In this document: positions 1-9,003 of the stretch, piece after piece
How positions within the stretch are numbered: the stretch's first letter is position 1
Layout: each line of letters begins with the position of its first letter
Source of the DNA: Myxococcota bacterium
GTDB taxonomy: Bacteria > Myxococcota_A > Polyangia > JAAYKL01
Direction of reading: 5' to 3'
Assembly: GCA_030065855.1 (NCBI GenBank)
Contig: JASJCT010000022.1
Location: 114,501 to 178,500 of the forward strand
DNA length: 64,000 nucleotides
Notes under the pieces: generated by a model
Told to the model about the DNA's origin: nothing
Seen by the model: only the letters and a program-made list of their open reading frames with translations
Database searches by the model: none
Program-made: the position numbers and the translations under genes

Positions 1-336
1 GCAGCGCTTTTCGTCGTCCTTGTAGGAATAGCAAACAGAGCCAGCGGCGCATTCCGAAGTTTCCCGGCATTTCTCCTGGGGCATCTTATCCCCGCGCGCA
101 CGCTCCCGACCCCCGGATTGATTAAAAAAAATCATCGATCCGACGATCAGCGCAACAATGAGGCCGACGACGATTTTAACCACACCAAAACCGCTGCCTG
201 TTTCCCGAGGCCGTGGTGAAATGCGCGGTGAACTCGACCCTTTGGGTGTGGGTCTGTCCTGCTTCTTTTCTTTTTGGCTAGGGTTCCCGTCGAAGCGGCT
301 TAGCTGGCGTTTTTTTCCGGGTTTTTTCTTCTTCAT
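1..336 (-). CDS. Partial Cys-rich single-pass membrane protein
   Basis: The gene starts at 336 (ATG, with an AGGAG-like site about 13 nt upstream) and runs off the left edge, so only the first 112 codons are visible. The N-terminus is strongly basic (MKKKKPGKKR), followed by a Ser/Pro/Arg-rich stretch, one hydrophobic segment at about residues 51-71, then a Cys-rich region with Cys at 90, 96, 102 and 112 in a C-x5-C-x5-C pattern typical of small disulfide-rich modules in myxobacterial surface proteins. This predicts a cytoplasmic basic tail, one membrane anchor and an exported domain. It lies 31 bp after the end of the next Cys-rich lipoprotein gene on the same strand, so the two may be co-expressed. 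Function unknown. Confidence 0.7.
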   Translation of the reverse strand, partial: MKKKKPGKKRQLSRFDGNPSQKEKKQDRPTPKGSSSPRISPRPRETGSGFGVVKIVVGLIVALIVGSMIFFNQSGGRERARGDKMPQEKCRETSECAAGSVCYSYKDDEKRC

Positions 337-367
337 GGCTGCTGTCGCTCCTTTGCCCCTGGGGCAC

Positions 368-1135
368 CTAGGTGCAAAGTTCTGGGATGAGGCAAAAATA
401 TCCCCCCAGGATTTCCCCACAGCAACCGCTTTCAAACGCCGGTTCTATTTGACAGTCCGCATCGCCGTTTATCGGGTCACACCGATACGTGCAAAAAGTT
501 TTTTCTTCTTCGTATTCAGCACATATTGTCTTGTGCAAGGTGACAGTACCGTCGCACACCGGCGCACACCCTTGGTTGTCTCCGGTCCATTCAGTGTCCT
601 TCTCGCAGGGTGCGGCCAGGGGTGTGACCAGGGGAATGCAGTTGAAGTCCATGGATGCGGGCAGCCAGAAGCGCTTGGTGGGGTCGCACGGTTCGAACAG
701 CTGACCGCAACACCACCCGATGAGTCCTTCGTCTGTTTGGTTTGTAACCCCTGTGACCTCGCATTTCTTTGTGCACCACGACTCGTCGTTATCGCCGATA
801 CATTTTAGCTGTGAGGTGCATTCGGGTTTGTTGTAATTGGGGTGCCAGATACCATAGGTCTCTTCCAAGGCATCTGACCAGCAGGGCTGACCAGCGGTTG
901 AAGTGGTATCGCTGCCCGTGTCGCTGTCCGTGTCTTCTCCTGCGTCAGGGACGCCACTGTCGATATCTGTAGGTGTATCATCGGTCTCAGACCCTGTATC
1001 GGTATCGATCGACGATTCCGAGTCGGTAGACGGTGAGTTGCTCGTGCTGCTCTTGCCGCACGACCAGATACACATGGCCACAGCGAGTCCAATTACCCGA
1101 TAAAGCGCGCATTTATTCCGGCTGATGGTTTTCAT
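368..1135 (-). CDS. Cys-rich lipoprotein with Asp/Thr linker
   Basis: A 255-residue predicted secreted lipoprotein of unknown function. I start it at 1135 (MKTISRNK) because a GGGGA site lies just upstream and a lipoprotein signal follows at once; an open frame reaches 1243 but would bury the signal. The hydrophobic segment ends at a lipobox-like IWSC (Cys about residue 26; the Trp is unusual). A Ser/Asp/Thr-rich spacer (SSIDTDTGSETDD and similar) follows, then a domain with about 20 Cys residues including paired CC, which suggests a disulfide-knotted fold. The linker composition matches three other lipoproteins in this window. No enzyme motif is visible. Confidence 0.75.
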   Translation of the reverse strand: MKTISRNKCALYRVIGLAVAMCIWSCGKSSTSNSPSTDSESSIDTDTGSETDDTPTDIDSGVPDAGEDTDSDTGSDTTSTAGQPCWSDALEETYGIWHPNYNKPECTSQLKCIGDNDESWCTKKCEVTGVTNQTDEGLIGWCCGQLFEPCDPTKRFWLPASMDFNCIPLVTPLAAPCEKDTEWTGDNQGCAPVCDGTVTLHKTICAEYEEEKTFCTYRCDPINGDADCQIEPAFESGCCGEILGGYFCLIPELCT

Positions 1136-1279
1136 CCCATTCCCCTTTTTAACGATCAATGCGGTTTTATCTGCATCGAATCGCCTACTGTTGCTGCCAT
1201 TTTCTATCCTACCGCCACGGCCGTAAGTGCGCAAATATGGCATGCGTCAGCAAGAAGATGTTGTCCTTTCGGCGGCGGT

Positions 1280-2047
1280 CTACCTGCGCCAGTAAGCGCT
1301 CCCATCCCGTTTTCGGTCGAGGAATCCGTAGTCAATTAAGTAGCGCCGGAGCGTGGTTTGGTCGAAGTAGAACGCTTTGAGAATGCGATCAACCTCTTTT
1401 TCAGTGTAGTGTTTCTCGCGATCAAAGCGTTCGATGATCCGGTTGAGAATTACCAGTTTCGATTTTTGTTTGCGGGGAAAGTTATTCAGCCGCAGTTGTC
1501 CATCTTCGGTGGTGAAGTATTTTTTTTCAATTGCCGCTGCCTCTGCGGTAGTAACGACGGCGCGATCGTCCTGGGCCCGAATATCAGCGTTAAAGGTGAG
1601 GAATGCGTCGGCATCTCGACTGGTTTGATCGAGCAAGGCCATCAGGGCGAGAAATATCTTGGCCTCCTTTTTTCGTTTGCGCATTTGGAAACGGTGGTTT
1701 CGCACAGTAGAAGGAGATTTTCCCCCGAGGGCACGAGCGATTTCCCTGTCGGATTGCCCCTGGTGCATTTGCGAAAAAAGCGCCTGTTGCAGCTCGGAGA
1801 GGCCGGTGTGCGGTTTGCCCAGCCCGAGCAGTGCCTGAAATGCCCCGCCGTGAACGTGGGCCACGTGGTGCTGGGCCGCCCTGTCAGCAAGGAGGAGTTT
1901 TTTGTCCACGGAAAACACCTGGCCATCCTCAAAGCGTTGACCGCAAAACAGACAAGTGTAGGACGTGCGTTCCCGATCGAAAAATAAACCAGCCGCCAGG
2001 TCTGAAATCTCGACAAAATCTAGATTTTTTATTAAAAAGTTTGACAT
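1280..2047 (-). CDS. DUF2087-type transcriptional regulator
   Basis: A 255-residue protein started at MSNFLIKN (2047), the first Met that leads into conserved sequence. An N-terminal CLFCGQRF knuckle with later His residues looks like a zinc ribbon. Residues around 80-130 form a LuxR/sigma-like helix-turn-helix (SDREIARALGG, then a recognition helix). The C-terminal 70 residues match the DUF2087 pattern: Phe-Pro-Arg-Lys followed by a helix, YTEKEVDRIL, a TLRRYLIDYG helix and a terminal DGSAYWRR. Known DUF2087 proteins are mostly Firmicutes-type regulators; its occurrence here suggests transfer or an old expansion. The region upstream is AT-rich. DNA targets and effector are unknown. Confidence 0.75.
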   Translation of the reverse strand: MSNFLIKNLDFVEISDLAAGLFFDRERTSYTCLFCGQRFEDGQVFSVDKKLLLADRAAQHHVAHVHGGAFQALLGLGKPHTGLSELQQALFSQMHQGQSDREIARALGGKSPSTVRNHRFQMRKRKKEAKIFLALMALLDQTSRDADAFLTFNADIRAQDDRAVVTTAEAAAIEKKYFTTEDGQLRLNNFPRKQKSKLVILNRIIERFDREKHYTEKEVDRILKAFYFDQTTLRRYLIDYGFLDRKRDGSAYWRR

Positions 2048-2143
2048 AATAAGGACTATTTTAATTTTTGTTTTATTTATGTCAAGGATCAGTATCAGCG
2101 TTAAGGGCCTTGTTCTGCTATTGGTCACTAGCGTAAGCGGGAG

Positions 2144-2166
2144 TCCCCCCAGGCTTTGCCGGGGGA
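2144..2166. terminator. GC-rich hairpin after SUMF1-like gene
   Basis: A near-perfect hairpin (CCCCCC A GGC TTT GCC GGGGG) lies 9 bp past the stop of the minus-strand gene ending at 2175 and in front of the DUF2087 gene. It lacks a clear U-tract on the minus strand, so it may be a 3'-stabilising hairpin rather than an intrinsic terminator. Confidence 0.5.
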
Positions 2167-2174
2167 TACTTAGT

Positions 2175-3506
2175 TTACCACTTGTGGGTGATAATCACTT
2201 CGTTCTTCTCATCATCGAATGAGACGGTTCCCCCATCCCGACATCCCCAGCAGGGTGCCCAATACACGTCGTCCCGGTGTCCCTCCCTGTAGACGAGAGC
2301 CAGGGGCGTGGGTTGATCCCAAAGCACCAGGCTCGATGCGTGCGCGTATGTCTGATTGTCCTCGACCTCGTGCAGGGCCACGATAAAGGAGTGTCGATTG
2401 GACCGCCCCACAGCCACCCAAAGCTCGGTGCCCTGCCTGGGAATCCATCGCAGGGGTTTCCACCTGAAGTGGATGCCTTGCTCGGCAAGGGCCTCCCGGT
2501 CGCTCCCCCGTCGGGCCAGCACGGTCCGTATGTCCCCGTCGCTGAACATGTGGGGATTATCGTGAATCATAGCGAGTTCGGGAATGGATCGAATGACGTG
2601 GGCAAACTTTTCCGGCTTCATATTGGCATATAGGCTGTGCGGGGGCCGTGTGGGCTCCATTTGGTATATCCCGCGATTCACCTCGCCCCGGCAACATCGA
2701 AACCCCAGGAGTGGGTGGGTACCGTCTGCCATGCGCCGCCACCGTTTGGCGCACCGGCGTCCTGACGCTGGCAGCTCTCCCAGCCCATCCACATACCCCC
2801 TGGCCACGGCCCGCTCGACCTGGTCTGGCTCAACCCCCCATGCGCTAGAGGTCCATTCGAGGATACGTCCCTGAGCAAACACGCCAAAAGGAGAGGGGGG
2901 CTGCCAAATGTCTGATTCTGGGTAGGCTGCGGGGTCGTATGCATTGCCATAGGGATATCGCCGCGCGTCATCTGTCTTGCACGCCCATTCCCATTCGAGT
3001 TCTGAGCACAATCGCTTGCCTGTCTCGGCGCAGCGCGCTGCGGCCTCCTCCCTTGTGACGCCCGTTAGAAAGGCCCGGTCTGGATCCCCGGGATAGGGCA
3101 GCCTATCCATTTCAAAAGGGGTCATCTCAATGGGCGTCATATCGCTCTCGGCGTACTGAACCCGAAGCCGATCCTGGGGTGGGCTCCCGGCGAGCAGGGT
3201 ACCGCCGGGGATGACAACCATTTCGCCCGGGTCTGGCTTGAAAAAGGCCGGACGCTGCACAGTCGGGTCGCGCGACAGCACACCTGGCGGCCGAACCGCG
3301 CCTTCGTCCCGTTGCTTCCGTTGCTTTTCACTACCGTCTCCGATGGTCTCATCGGCGGTTGTGGAAATTGTTTTTTCGTCAGGTCCACCTGCGTCACTGC
3401 CGATGGCTTGGAAATTCATGGCCACGGACGTTGGCTCTGGCCCATTACCCGTGCATGCGGCAAGTCCAAAGCTGACGAGTAGCCCCATGGCAGCGACCCA
3501 TTTCAT
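2175..3506 (-). CDS. SUMF1/FGE-like domain lipoprotein
   Basis: A 443-residue predicted lipoprotein. The start at 3506 gives a signal peptide (MKWVAAMGLLVSFGLAAC) with lipobox LAAC; it lies 2 bp after the stop of the L,D-transpeptidase gene, so translation is probably coupled. After a low-complexity region, a formylglycine-generating-enzyme/sulfatase-modifying fold begins at VVIPGGTLLAGS and continues through VTREEAAARCAETGKRLCSE, WEWACKT, ILEWTSSAWG and GFRCCRG. In most periplasmic members this fold is a binding or scaffold module rather than an oxidase. A further C-terminal domain of about 150 residues is unrecognised. The context suggests a role in the cell wall or envelope. Confidence 0.8.
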   Translation of the reverse strand: MKWVAAMGLLVSFGLAACTGNGPEPTSVAMNFQAIGSDAGGPDEKTISTTADETIGDGSEKQRKQRDEGAVRPPGVLSRDPTVQRPAFFKPDPGEMVVIPGGTLLAGSPPQDRLRVQYAESDMTPIEMTPFEMDRLPYPGDPDRAFLTGVTREEAAARCAETGKRLCSELEWEWACKTDDARRYPYGNAYDPAAYPESDIWQPPSPFGVFAQGRILEWTSSAWGVEPDQVERAVARGYVDGLGELPASGRRCAKRWRRMADGTHPLLGFRCCRGEVNRGIYQMEPTRPPHSLYANMKPEKFAHVIRSIPELAMIHDNPHMFSDGDIRTVLARRGSDREALAEQGIHFRWKPLRWIPRQGTELWVAVGRSNRHSFIVALHEVEDNQTYAHASSLVLWDQPTPLALVYREGHRDDVYWAPCWGCRDGGTVSFDDEKNEVIITHKW

Positions 3507-3508
3507 AA

Positions 3509-5770
3509 TTAATTCTCTGGGGTTCCGCCATCTGCAGTCGGTGGTCTCTGATAGCCCTCGGGGAGAAACTGGGCGTCTAGGCCGTATTCGACGCCGGGCT
3601 TTGGCATGTGGTGTTCGATGGGCACCCGCTGCTTGCCGCGAACGCGACCTGTGAGCACGTTGATCGGGAGGGGGTCGGTGAGCTCGTATCTGTACCCTTT
3701 GGAGTCGAGGACAATGGTATGTGTCTCGTCCTCCGAAGTGGTGAATTGATGGCTGTATCCAGCCGGCACTTGGCCGATCCGCGTGTATTTTTTGTGGCGC
3801 AGCACGAAATCGAAAAGCCGTATGGCAAGGTGGTTGTATAGCCGGTGACAACCGTGGGAAAACCGCCTCAAAATCGAATTGTAGTCAACCGATCCGTGGG
3901 TTCGAATGCCATTGTCAAAGTAGTCAATATTGCCGCTCTTTCGTTCGACCGGCCGCACGTGAAACGCAGCCACCAACCCATAAGCCGAGGCATACCAGGG
4001 CCCGAATTCATCGTAGTTGGGTACGGATATTTTGCGCCCTCTGTAGACAACTGTCTTTACAAGGTCATCGACAGGTGTGGTCCCTGGGGGCAGCCAAACC
4101 GGCCCGGCGACAATATCCTTCCATACCCGGGGGCCCACATCTGAGTTCTTGTATTTGTAGTACTCATAATTGTCCGGCGCGCGCTCGCTGCGCCAGCCAC
4201 CAATGGTGGTGCCCATGGTAGCCAGGGGAATGTCCTGCCCGTTCCACTTTACGTAAAGGGTCAACTTGGGCATATTCTTTCTCGGCTGACCCCTGCGGCT
4301 ACCATCTTCGTTAAAGGGATACTCGTACCAAACATCTCCGCGCTCGAGCTCGGCGTGAAGATCCATTACATCACTGTAGTAAGGTGGCTTGGTCGGTAGG
4401 GGGACTGCCACAAATAGTTTGTTGAAAAACCCGTCGTCGTGGCGCGTTAAAAACCCAATGACCTTGTCCGGCGTGCCCAGGTCCATGTGCCTGATGACCG
4501 CGGCTGTGTACTCGGCGACGAGGTTTGGCACAGGGTGGTCCTGCCCCTCGAGGTCTTTGTACGCAGCAGGCTTGCCATCGGGTCCTTTTGCGGATCCATC
4601 TTCGATAATCCCAGTGGCGTCGGCGATGCGCTCTGCAAGAACGCGCAAAAACCCATCGAACAACCTCTCTTGGGGGGATTTTCTGAGCGCCTCTAGGGTT
4701 TTCCTGCCAATAAACCCCCATCCGAAAATGCGGTGCTTGTGCTCAAAGGCCACAAGGGCCTGGTGGGTCTTCCAGTCAATCGCACCCTTTCGATAGGTGG
4801 TTTCCGCACCCTTTCGATAGAAGCCCGCACACACGAGGAACTTCTGCACTTCGACGATCGCCTCGTACCTGAGGGCGATGTCGACCAATCCCCTAGATAC
4901 TTTGGCATCCAGGTTGTTCGTCAGCTCCAGGGGATCTGTCACATTGAGGCGTTCCATTTCCCGGCGCATCTTGCGCGCAAACGTTCGCCCCTTGAGGGAC
5001 TCTGAGTTTGCCACGTCGTTATTTTTGTAAGAGACAAATCCGTCAAATCGCTTGATTTTTTCTAGATCGATGTCGTTAAAACAGGGGCGGTTTACCTCCT
5101 GCAGCGCCCGCTTTCGAAGCACGGAAAGGCTCGGCGGAATGCCGTACACTTCGAGAAAATTGTCCACATCGCCAAGCCCGCCTTCAAACGCCTCCTCTGG
5201 ATCTTCCCCAGTCGGGGTCGCGGGTCCACCGTCCCCATCTGTTGCCACTTCTGGCGGCGGTTCAATGCCCAGGCGCTCTCGGATGTCTTCCTCGGAAACA
5301 CCCGCGTCCCGAAGCTCCCGGATCTTGGCGTCCAGGGCCCATGCGATTCGCTTGTCCACAGTGGCCCGCGCAGCAGCCATTGTCCTGGATTCATAGGGCC
5401 AATCATTGGCCAGCTTTCTGAATATGGGGCGAAAATCATTGCGCAGGCGCTCCCCATCTTCGCCATCCTGCTCTGAAAAGATAAACGGCACCCAGAAATT
5501 CGACAGGTCGATAACCGTATACACCCCCTTGGCCGTTGCCTGGGGTTCGGTCATCTGGGTTTCCACGCCGTTCTCGTAGACCACTACAGGCCGGCCCTCT
5601 GGCGGCGGGGGCGGGGGCTCTGCGTCACTGTCGACCAGCTCGGTGGTTTTTTTATCGGCTTGCTGGGCGGCCTGGCGCTTTTGCGCTTCCTTTTCAGCAT
5701 CGGGACGCGTCTTGCAACCCGCTATCGCTAGGATTGCAATTGGGAATAGGCGAAAAAAGGGGTGTTTCAT
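3509..5770 (-). CDS. L,D-transpeptidase (YkuD-type) lipoprotein
   Basis: A 753-residue peptidoglycan-modifying enzyme. The start at 5770 gives MKHPFFRLFPIAILAIAGC, a lipoprotein signal with Cys at about 19. Charged and Pro-rich linkers follow, then a region resembling a peptidoglycan-binding helical domain (AIDWKTHQALVAFEHKH). The C-terminal catalytic domain carries the YkuD signature IRTHGS...SHGCHRLYN, with the Cys of SHGC as nucleophile and the two His nearby. Such enzymes make 3-3 crosslinks or attach proteins to peptidoglycan in the periplasm. It is much longer than a minimal YkuD enzyme (about 300 aa). The M15-type peptidase gene is 92 bp upstream and the SUMF1-like gene 2 bp downstream. 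Confidence 0.85.
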   Translation of the reverse strand: MKHPFFRLFPIAILAIAGCKTRPDAEKEAQKRQAAQQADKKTTELVDSDAEPPPPPPEGRPVVVYENGVETQMTEPQATAKGVYTVIDLSNFWVPFIFSEQDGEDGERLRNDFRPIFRKLANDWPYESRTMAAARATVDKRIAWALDAKIRELRDAGVSEEDIRERLGIEPPPEVATDGDGGPATPTGEDPEEAFEGGLGDVDNFLEVYGIPPSLSVLRKRALQEVNRPCFNDIDLEKIKRFDGFVSYKNNDVANSESLKGRTFARKMRREMERLNVTDPLELTNNLDAKVSRGLVDIALRYEAIVEVQKFLVCAGFYRKGAETTYRKGAIDWKTHQALVAFEHKHRIFGWGFIGRKTLEALRKSPQERLFDGFLRVLAERIADATGIIEDGSAKGPDGKPAAYKDLEGQDHPVPNLVAEYTAAVIRHMDLGTPDKVIGFLTRHDDGFFNKLFVAVPLPTKPPYYSDVMDLHAELERGDVWYEYPFNEDGSRRGQPRKNMPKLTLYVKWNGQDIPLATMGTTIGGWRSERAPDNYEYYKYKNSDVGPRVWKDIVAGPVWLPPGTTPVDDLVKTVVYRGRKISVPNYDEFGPWYASAYGLVAAFHVRPVERKSGNIDYFDNGIRTHGSVDYNSILRRFSHGCHRLYNHLAIRLFDFVLRHKKYTRIGQVPAGYSHQFTTSEDETHTIVLDSKGYRYELTDPLPINVLTGRVRGKQRVPIEHHMPKPGVEYGLDAQFLPEGYQRPPTADGGTPEN

Positions 5771-5862
5771 TGGGCCTCGCGCCGGTTGTTTACATAACAT
5801 CTACTGGCACTTTAACCGGCTGAGACCGGTTGCTCAAGTTCCAGATGATGAGACGTATGCGG

Positions 5863-6555
5863 TTATCGCCCCTGCCAACGGCGTTTGTTGCCCGTGTCGA
5901 TGTGGACGAAATTATCCCTTTTGTACACACCCACTCCCCCCTCAAAGTGCGCCCATAACCAGGCACCGACCTCTCTGGCAGTAGCCGACGATAGGCTGAA
6001 ATCAATGGCCCTTCCCTGGGTGTGCTTGCTCTCAGCTGCAACGCGGCGTCCCTTTTTGGCCAGGGCGTCGTTGAATTTCGGAGAACGATACGCAGAGATA
6101 ATATCGACCCTTGGTGCTTCAAACCTGTCAGCAGCAGCGATGATCGCGCTCAGAAGCTTTGGATCGACCGGATGGGTATCGCCGAACCCTCGGCATCGAA
6201 ACAGGCCATCGATCACGTCGTCAGGTGGCGTCCGTCGCTTGAGCACAGGCACTGACTCGCGACTGTGAATATTCACCAGTGTGGTCACCACTTTGTGCGC
6301 TCCGCGACGCTTAGAGGGCCGCCAATGGGCCAATGTGGGCTTTGGCAGCTTCGGCCCCCCCCTTAGGGGGGGGTTGTTTTGGGCGGTGTTCCAAAGAAGT
6401 GAGTCATTGGCAAGTTCGGGGTCATTGGCAAGTTCGGTGACCCCATCACACGCTGCTTTTGCGGGAGGTGTGCTGGCGTATGTCATTGAGACCAGCATCC
6501 CCACCGCAGCAACTCCGGCCACACCGATCCCAATCGGGGTTCCCCATCGACCCAT
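5863..6555 (-). CDS. M15-type (DUF882) murein peptidase-like protein
   Basis: A 230-residue exported protein. Residues 8-27 are a signal or anchor segment ending near YASTPPAKA. The C-terminal domain has the zinc-peptidase pattern SKHTQGRAIDF (His and Asp ligands), an SAYRSPKFN motif upstream, and a final FVHIDTG with the last His ligand, as in the YcbK/DUF882 branch of peptidase M15. It is probably a D,D- or D,D-carboxy/endopeptidase acting on peptidoglycan. Its ATG (6555-6553) directly abuts the efp stop (6558-6556) with no gap, so it is almost certainly translated from the efp mRNA. The L,D-transpeptidase follows 92 bp downstream. Confidence 0.85.
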   Translation of the reverse strand: MGRWGTPIGIGVAGVAAVGMLVSMTYASTPPAKAACDGVTELANDPELANDSLLWNTAQNNPPLRGGPKLPKPTLAHWRPSKRRGAHKVVTTLVNIHSRESVPVLKRRTPPDDVIDGLFRCRGFGDTHPVDPKLLSAIIAAADRFEAPRVDIISAYRSPKFNDALAKKGRRVAAESKHTQGRAIDFSLSSATAREVGAWLWAHFEGGVGVYKRDNFVHIDTGNKRRWQGR

Positions 6556-7122
6556 CTATTTTTTTACCCGCTCCACGTAATCGCCAGTTCGCGTGTCAAC
6601 CTTTATCCACTCCCCCTCATTTACAAACAGGGGCACTTGAATCGTGTAATTCGTCGAGAGGGTGGCTGGTTTTGTCGTATTGGATGCGGTATCGCCCTTG
6701 ATGCCCGGATCGGATTGTACGATTTCCAGCACCACAAAATTGGGCAATGTCAGGCCAATGGGCTGACCATTGAAAAACAGCATATCGACTTCAAGATTCT
6801 CGTAGAGATAGTTCACCGCGTCCCCCACCTGATCCTGGTTGAGGGCCACCTGCTCGTAACTCTCGTTATTCATAAAATGATAGTCGCTATCATCTGAATA
6901 CAGAAACTGCATGCGATGTTCTTCCAGATCGGCTTTTTCAAATTTCTCACCAGAGCGATAGGTACGATCGACGAGCGAGCCGGAAACCATGTTCTTCAGC
7001 TTGCACTTGTAGAGGGCCTGGCCTTTTCCCGGCTTGACGAACTGGTACTCCACCACGACCCAAGGATCGCCGTCTATCACTAATTTAGTTCCCTTGCGAA
7101 GCTCGCCTATCTCCATTTGCAT
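6556..7122 (-). CDS. efp: Translation elongation factor P
   Basis: A full-length 188-residue EF-P, which relieves ribosome stalling on polyproline stretches by binding between the P and E sites. The N-terminal KOW-like domain has the tip loop KPGKGQ with Lys33 where bacterial EF-P is modified by beta-lysylation; no modification enzyme is visible in the window. The two OB-type domains follow (LFFNGQPIGLTLPNFV and WIKVDTRTGDYVERVKK). The first Met is used here; Met3 is an alternative. It is first in a minus-strand operon with the M15-type peptidase and diverges from rlmN. The many Pro-rich envelope proteins encoded nearby are plausible clients. Confidence 0.97.
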   Translation of the reverse strand: MQMEIGELRKGTKLVIDGDPWVVVEYQFVKPGKGQALYKCKLKNMVSGSLVDRTYRSGEKFEKADLEEHRMQFLYSDDSDYHFMNNESYEQVALNQDQVGDAVNYLYENLEVDMLFFNGQPIGLTLPNFVVLEIVQSDPGIKGDTASNTTKPATLSTNYTIQVPLFVNEGEWIKVDTRTGDYVERVKK

Positions 7123-7346
7123 ACCGATTCTCCTCGTGCTTGCGATGGCGCAACGATTGCCCGATTTTTCTACTATCGCTGCAGCGGTTCGTCAATCAAC
7201 ATCCCATCTCCCCAACATCGACATGCCCCAGCCAGACCTGGCATGTGCCTCCCCTCGGGTGGCCCATGGATGGGAGTACTCATCAATTCCCTTCCCGGAG
7301 ACCTAGTTGCAAATCCCTTCCCAAGTAAATATATGGCTAATGTATC

Positions 7347-8402
7347 ATGGCCGATCACCCTAGCAGAATCGAACTCATTTCATCGACGATTGAAGATCTG
7401 TCCGACTTATTTCGCAACATATCCCAGCCAGCTTATCGGAGCCGTCAGGTATTTGGCTGGATTCACTGCCGCGGCATTGCAGATCCACATAAAATGACCG
7501 ACCTGCCCAAGGATCTCAGGCGCAACCTCGTCGACCTCGGTCTCTCATGGCCGGCACAGGTAGGCGAGGTCCTTCGGTCAGAAGACGGCACCCGAAAACT
7601 CGAAATGATACTCCCAGACGGATGCGCAGTTGAAACCGTATTGATCCCCGAGGGCGACAAGCTGACCCAATGCGTCTCCAGTCAGGTGGGGTGCTCGGTG
7701 GGGTGCACATTTTGCCGCTCAGGTCATGCCGGGCTAAAGCGCAACCTCACAGCCGGAGAGATCGCTGCCCAAGTCCACTTGGCTCGCGTGGCCCATCTGC
7801 CAGGGGAACGATTGCGAAATATCGTCTTCATGGGGGTGGGTGAGCCCCTGCACAATGTTCGGGCTGTGGGACGGGCCTGCGAATTGCTCTGCCACCCACA
7901 GGGACTCGACCTGTCTACGCGGCGGGTCACCATCTCTACCGTGGGCATCGTTCGGGGTATTGACCGGCTGGCCCAGATGACAACAGGCCACGTCGCATTG
8001 GCGGTCTCTCTCCACGCTGCAGACGAAGCCACCCGCCGTCGACTCGTCCCTGGCGCCAGGGATACCATCGCCGATATTGTGCAAGCCCTCGTGAGATATC
8101 CCTTGCCCAAGAGGCGGCGGTTTACCATAGAGTACGTCCTGGTCAAGGGCGTCAACGACTCAGAACGCGCTGCGCGACAGCTGGTGCACCTACTGCGGCC
8201 CATAAGGTGCAAGGTCAACCTCCTCCCCATGAATCCCCACGATAAGACAGACCTGTTGCCACCAAGTGAAGATCAGGTGCTCGCATTTCAAAAGATACTG
8301 GTCGAAAAAGGCGTCTCCGCATTTCTAAGGCGCCGCAGAGGTGGAGATATCAACGCCGCCTGTGGACAGTTGCTTTCTGTTGACAGCAAAGGCGGGCGCT
8401 AA
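7347..8402 (+). CDS. rlmN: Dual-specificity RNA methyltransferase RlmN
   Basis: A 351-residue radical SAM enzyme that methylates C2 of adenosine in 23S rRNA (A2503) and some tRNAs. The iron-sulfur motif is CSVGCTFC (C-x3-C-x2-C), followed by the SAM-binding VFMGVGEPLHN. The C-terminal AACGQL carries the second catalytic Cys that resolves the methylated intermediate; the Cys mono-methylated by the enzyme itself (C355 type) is in this same region. Length is normal for the family. The 224-bp upstream gap to the divergent efp must hold promoters for both genes. Its stop codon overlaps the engB stop by 4 bp in convergent orientation. Confidence 0.96.
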   Translation: MADHPSRIELISSTIEDLSDLFRNISQPAYRSRQVFGWIHCRGIADPHKMTDLPKDLRRNLVDLGLSWPAQVGEVLRSEDGTRKLEMILPDGCAVETVLIPEGDKLTQCVSSQVGCSVGCTFCRSGHAGLKRNLTAGEIAAQVHLARVAHLPGERLRNIVFMGVGEPLHNVRAVGRACELLCHPQGLDLSTRRVTISTVGIVRGIDRLAQMTTGHVALAVSLHAADEATRRRLVPGARDTIADIVQALVRYPLPKRRRFTIEYVLVKGVNDSERAARQLVHLLRPIRCKVNLLPMNPHDKTDLLPPSEDQVLAFQKILVEKGVSAFLRRRRGGDINAACGQLLSVDSKGGR

Positions 8403-8998
8403 CGCGACGGGCCAAAGCCACAGGCACTGGCGATTTGGGCGGTCAGCGCTGCTATTCCCTCTTTGGTGACGGCGCTCGTCCCCAGCACCGGTGCCCCAAT
8501 GTCCTGGCGCAGAGCTTTGAGAGCGGCCATGCGCTGATGCTTGCGCAATCTATCGAGCTTGGTCGCCACCAATAGGGCCGGCACCCCCACTTGATCCAGA
8601 AAATCGAGTAGGTCGGCTTCTTCGTCTTCTGGCCCCCGTCGAATGTCTACAAGCAGTGTGACCAAATGCAGCGTGTTTCGATTGCTGAGATATCCCTGTA
8701 CCAGGTCGCCCCACGCGGACATGGCGTCTTTTGACGCACGTGCAAACCCGTAACCCGGCAAGTCCACCAAGAATATTTTCCCTCCGCCCTTTAACGTTGC
8801 CGCCACGTGTACAATGGTCCGGGTGCGCCCGGGTGTTTTGCCCACTTTAAAGAGGTTCCGACGGCTGCATAGGGCGTTCAATAAACTGGACTTGCCCACG
8901 TTGGATCGCCCGGCAAAGGCAACCTCTGGAAGGCTCGGCTCTGGCAACTTGTCCAACCGACCCGCAGTGCTGATCAATTTGGTCTCGACAATGGGCAT
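8399..8998 (-). CDS. engB: Ribosome-assembly GTPase EngB (YihA/YsxC)
   Basis: A 199-residue GTPase needed for late 50S ribosomal subunit assembly. Start at 8998 (MPIVETKL), chosen because GAGGTGAG lies just upstream and family alignment begins here; the open frame upstream is not conserved. G1 is GRSNVGKS, G2 includes GKTPGRT, G3 is DLPGYGFA, G4 is TKLD and G5 is TSAVT. The Shine-Dalgarno site overlaps the TGA of murJ and the genes are 5 bp apart, so EngB is translationally coupled to MurJ. It converges on rlmN, sharing 4 bp at the stop codons. Confidence 0.95.
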   Translation of the reverse strand: MPIVETKLISTAGRLDKLPEPSLPEVAFAGRSNVGKSSLLNALCSRRNLFKVGKTPGRTRTIVHVAATLKGGGKIFLVDLPGYGFARASKDAMSAWGDLVQGYLSNRNTLHLVTLLVDIRRGPEDEEADLLDFLDQVGVPALLVATKLDRLRKHQRMAALKALRQDIGAPVLGTSAVTKEGIAALTAQIASACGFGPSR

Positions 8999-9003
8999 GG
9001 GGC

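Noticed and set aside
158..808. 216-codon plus-strand frame at the left edge
   Set aside because: It runs antisense to two minus-strand genes with clear signal and anchor segments.
3507..3851. Long N-terminal extension of the SUMF1-like gene
   Set aside because: It overlaps the transpeptidase catalytic domain in another frame and would hide the lipoprotein signal starting at 3506.
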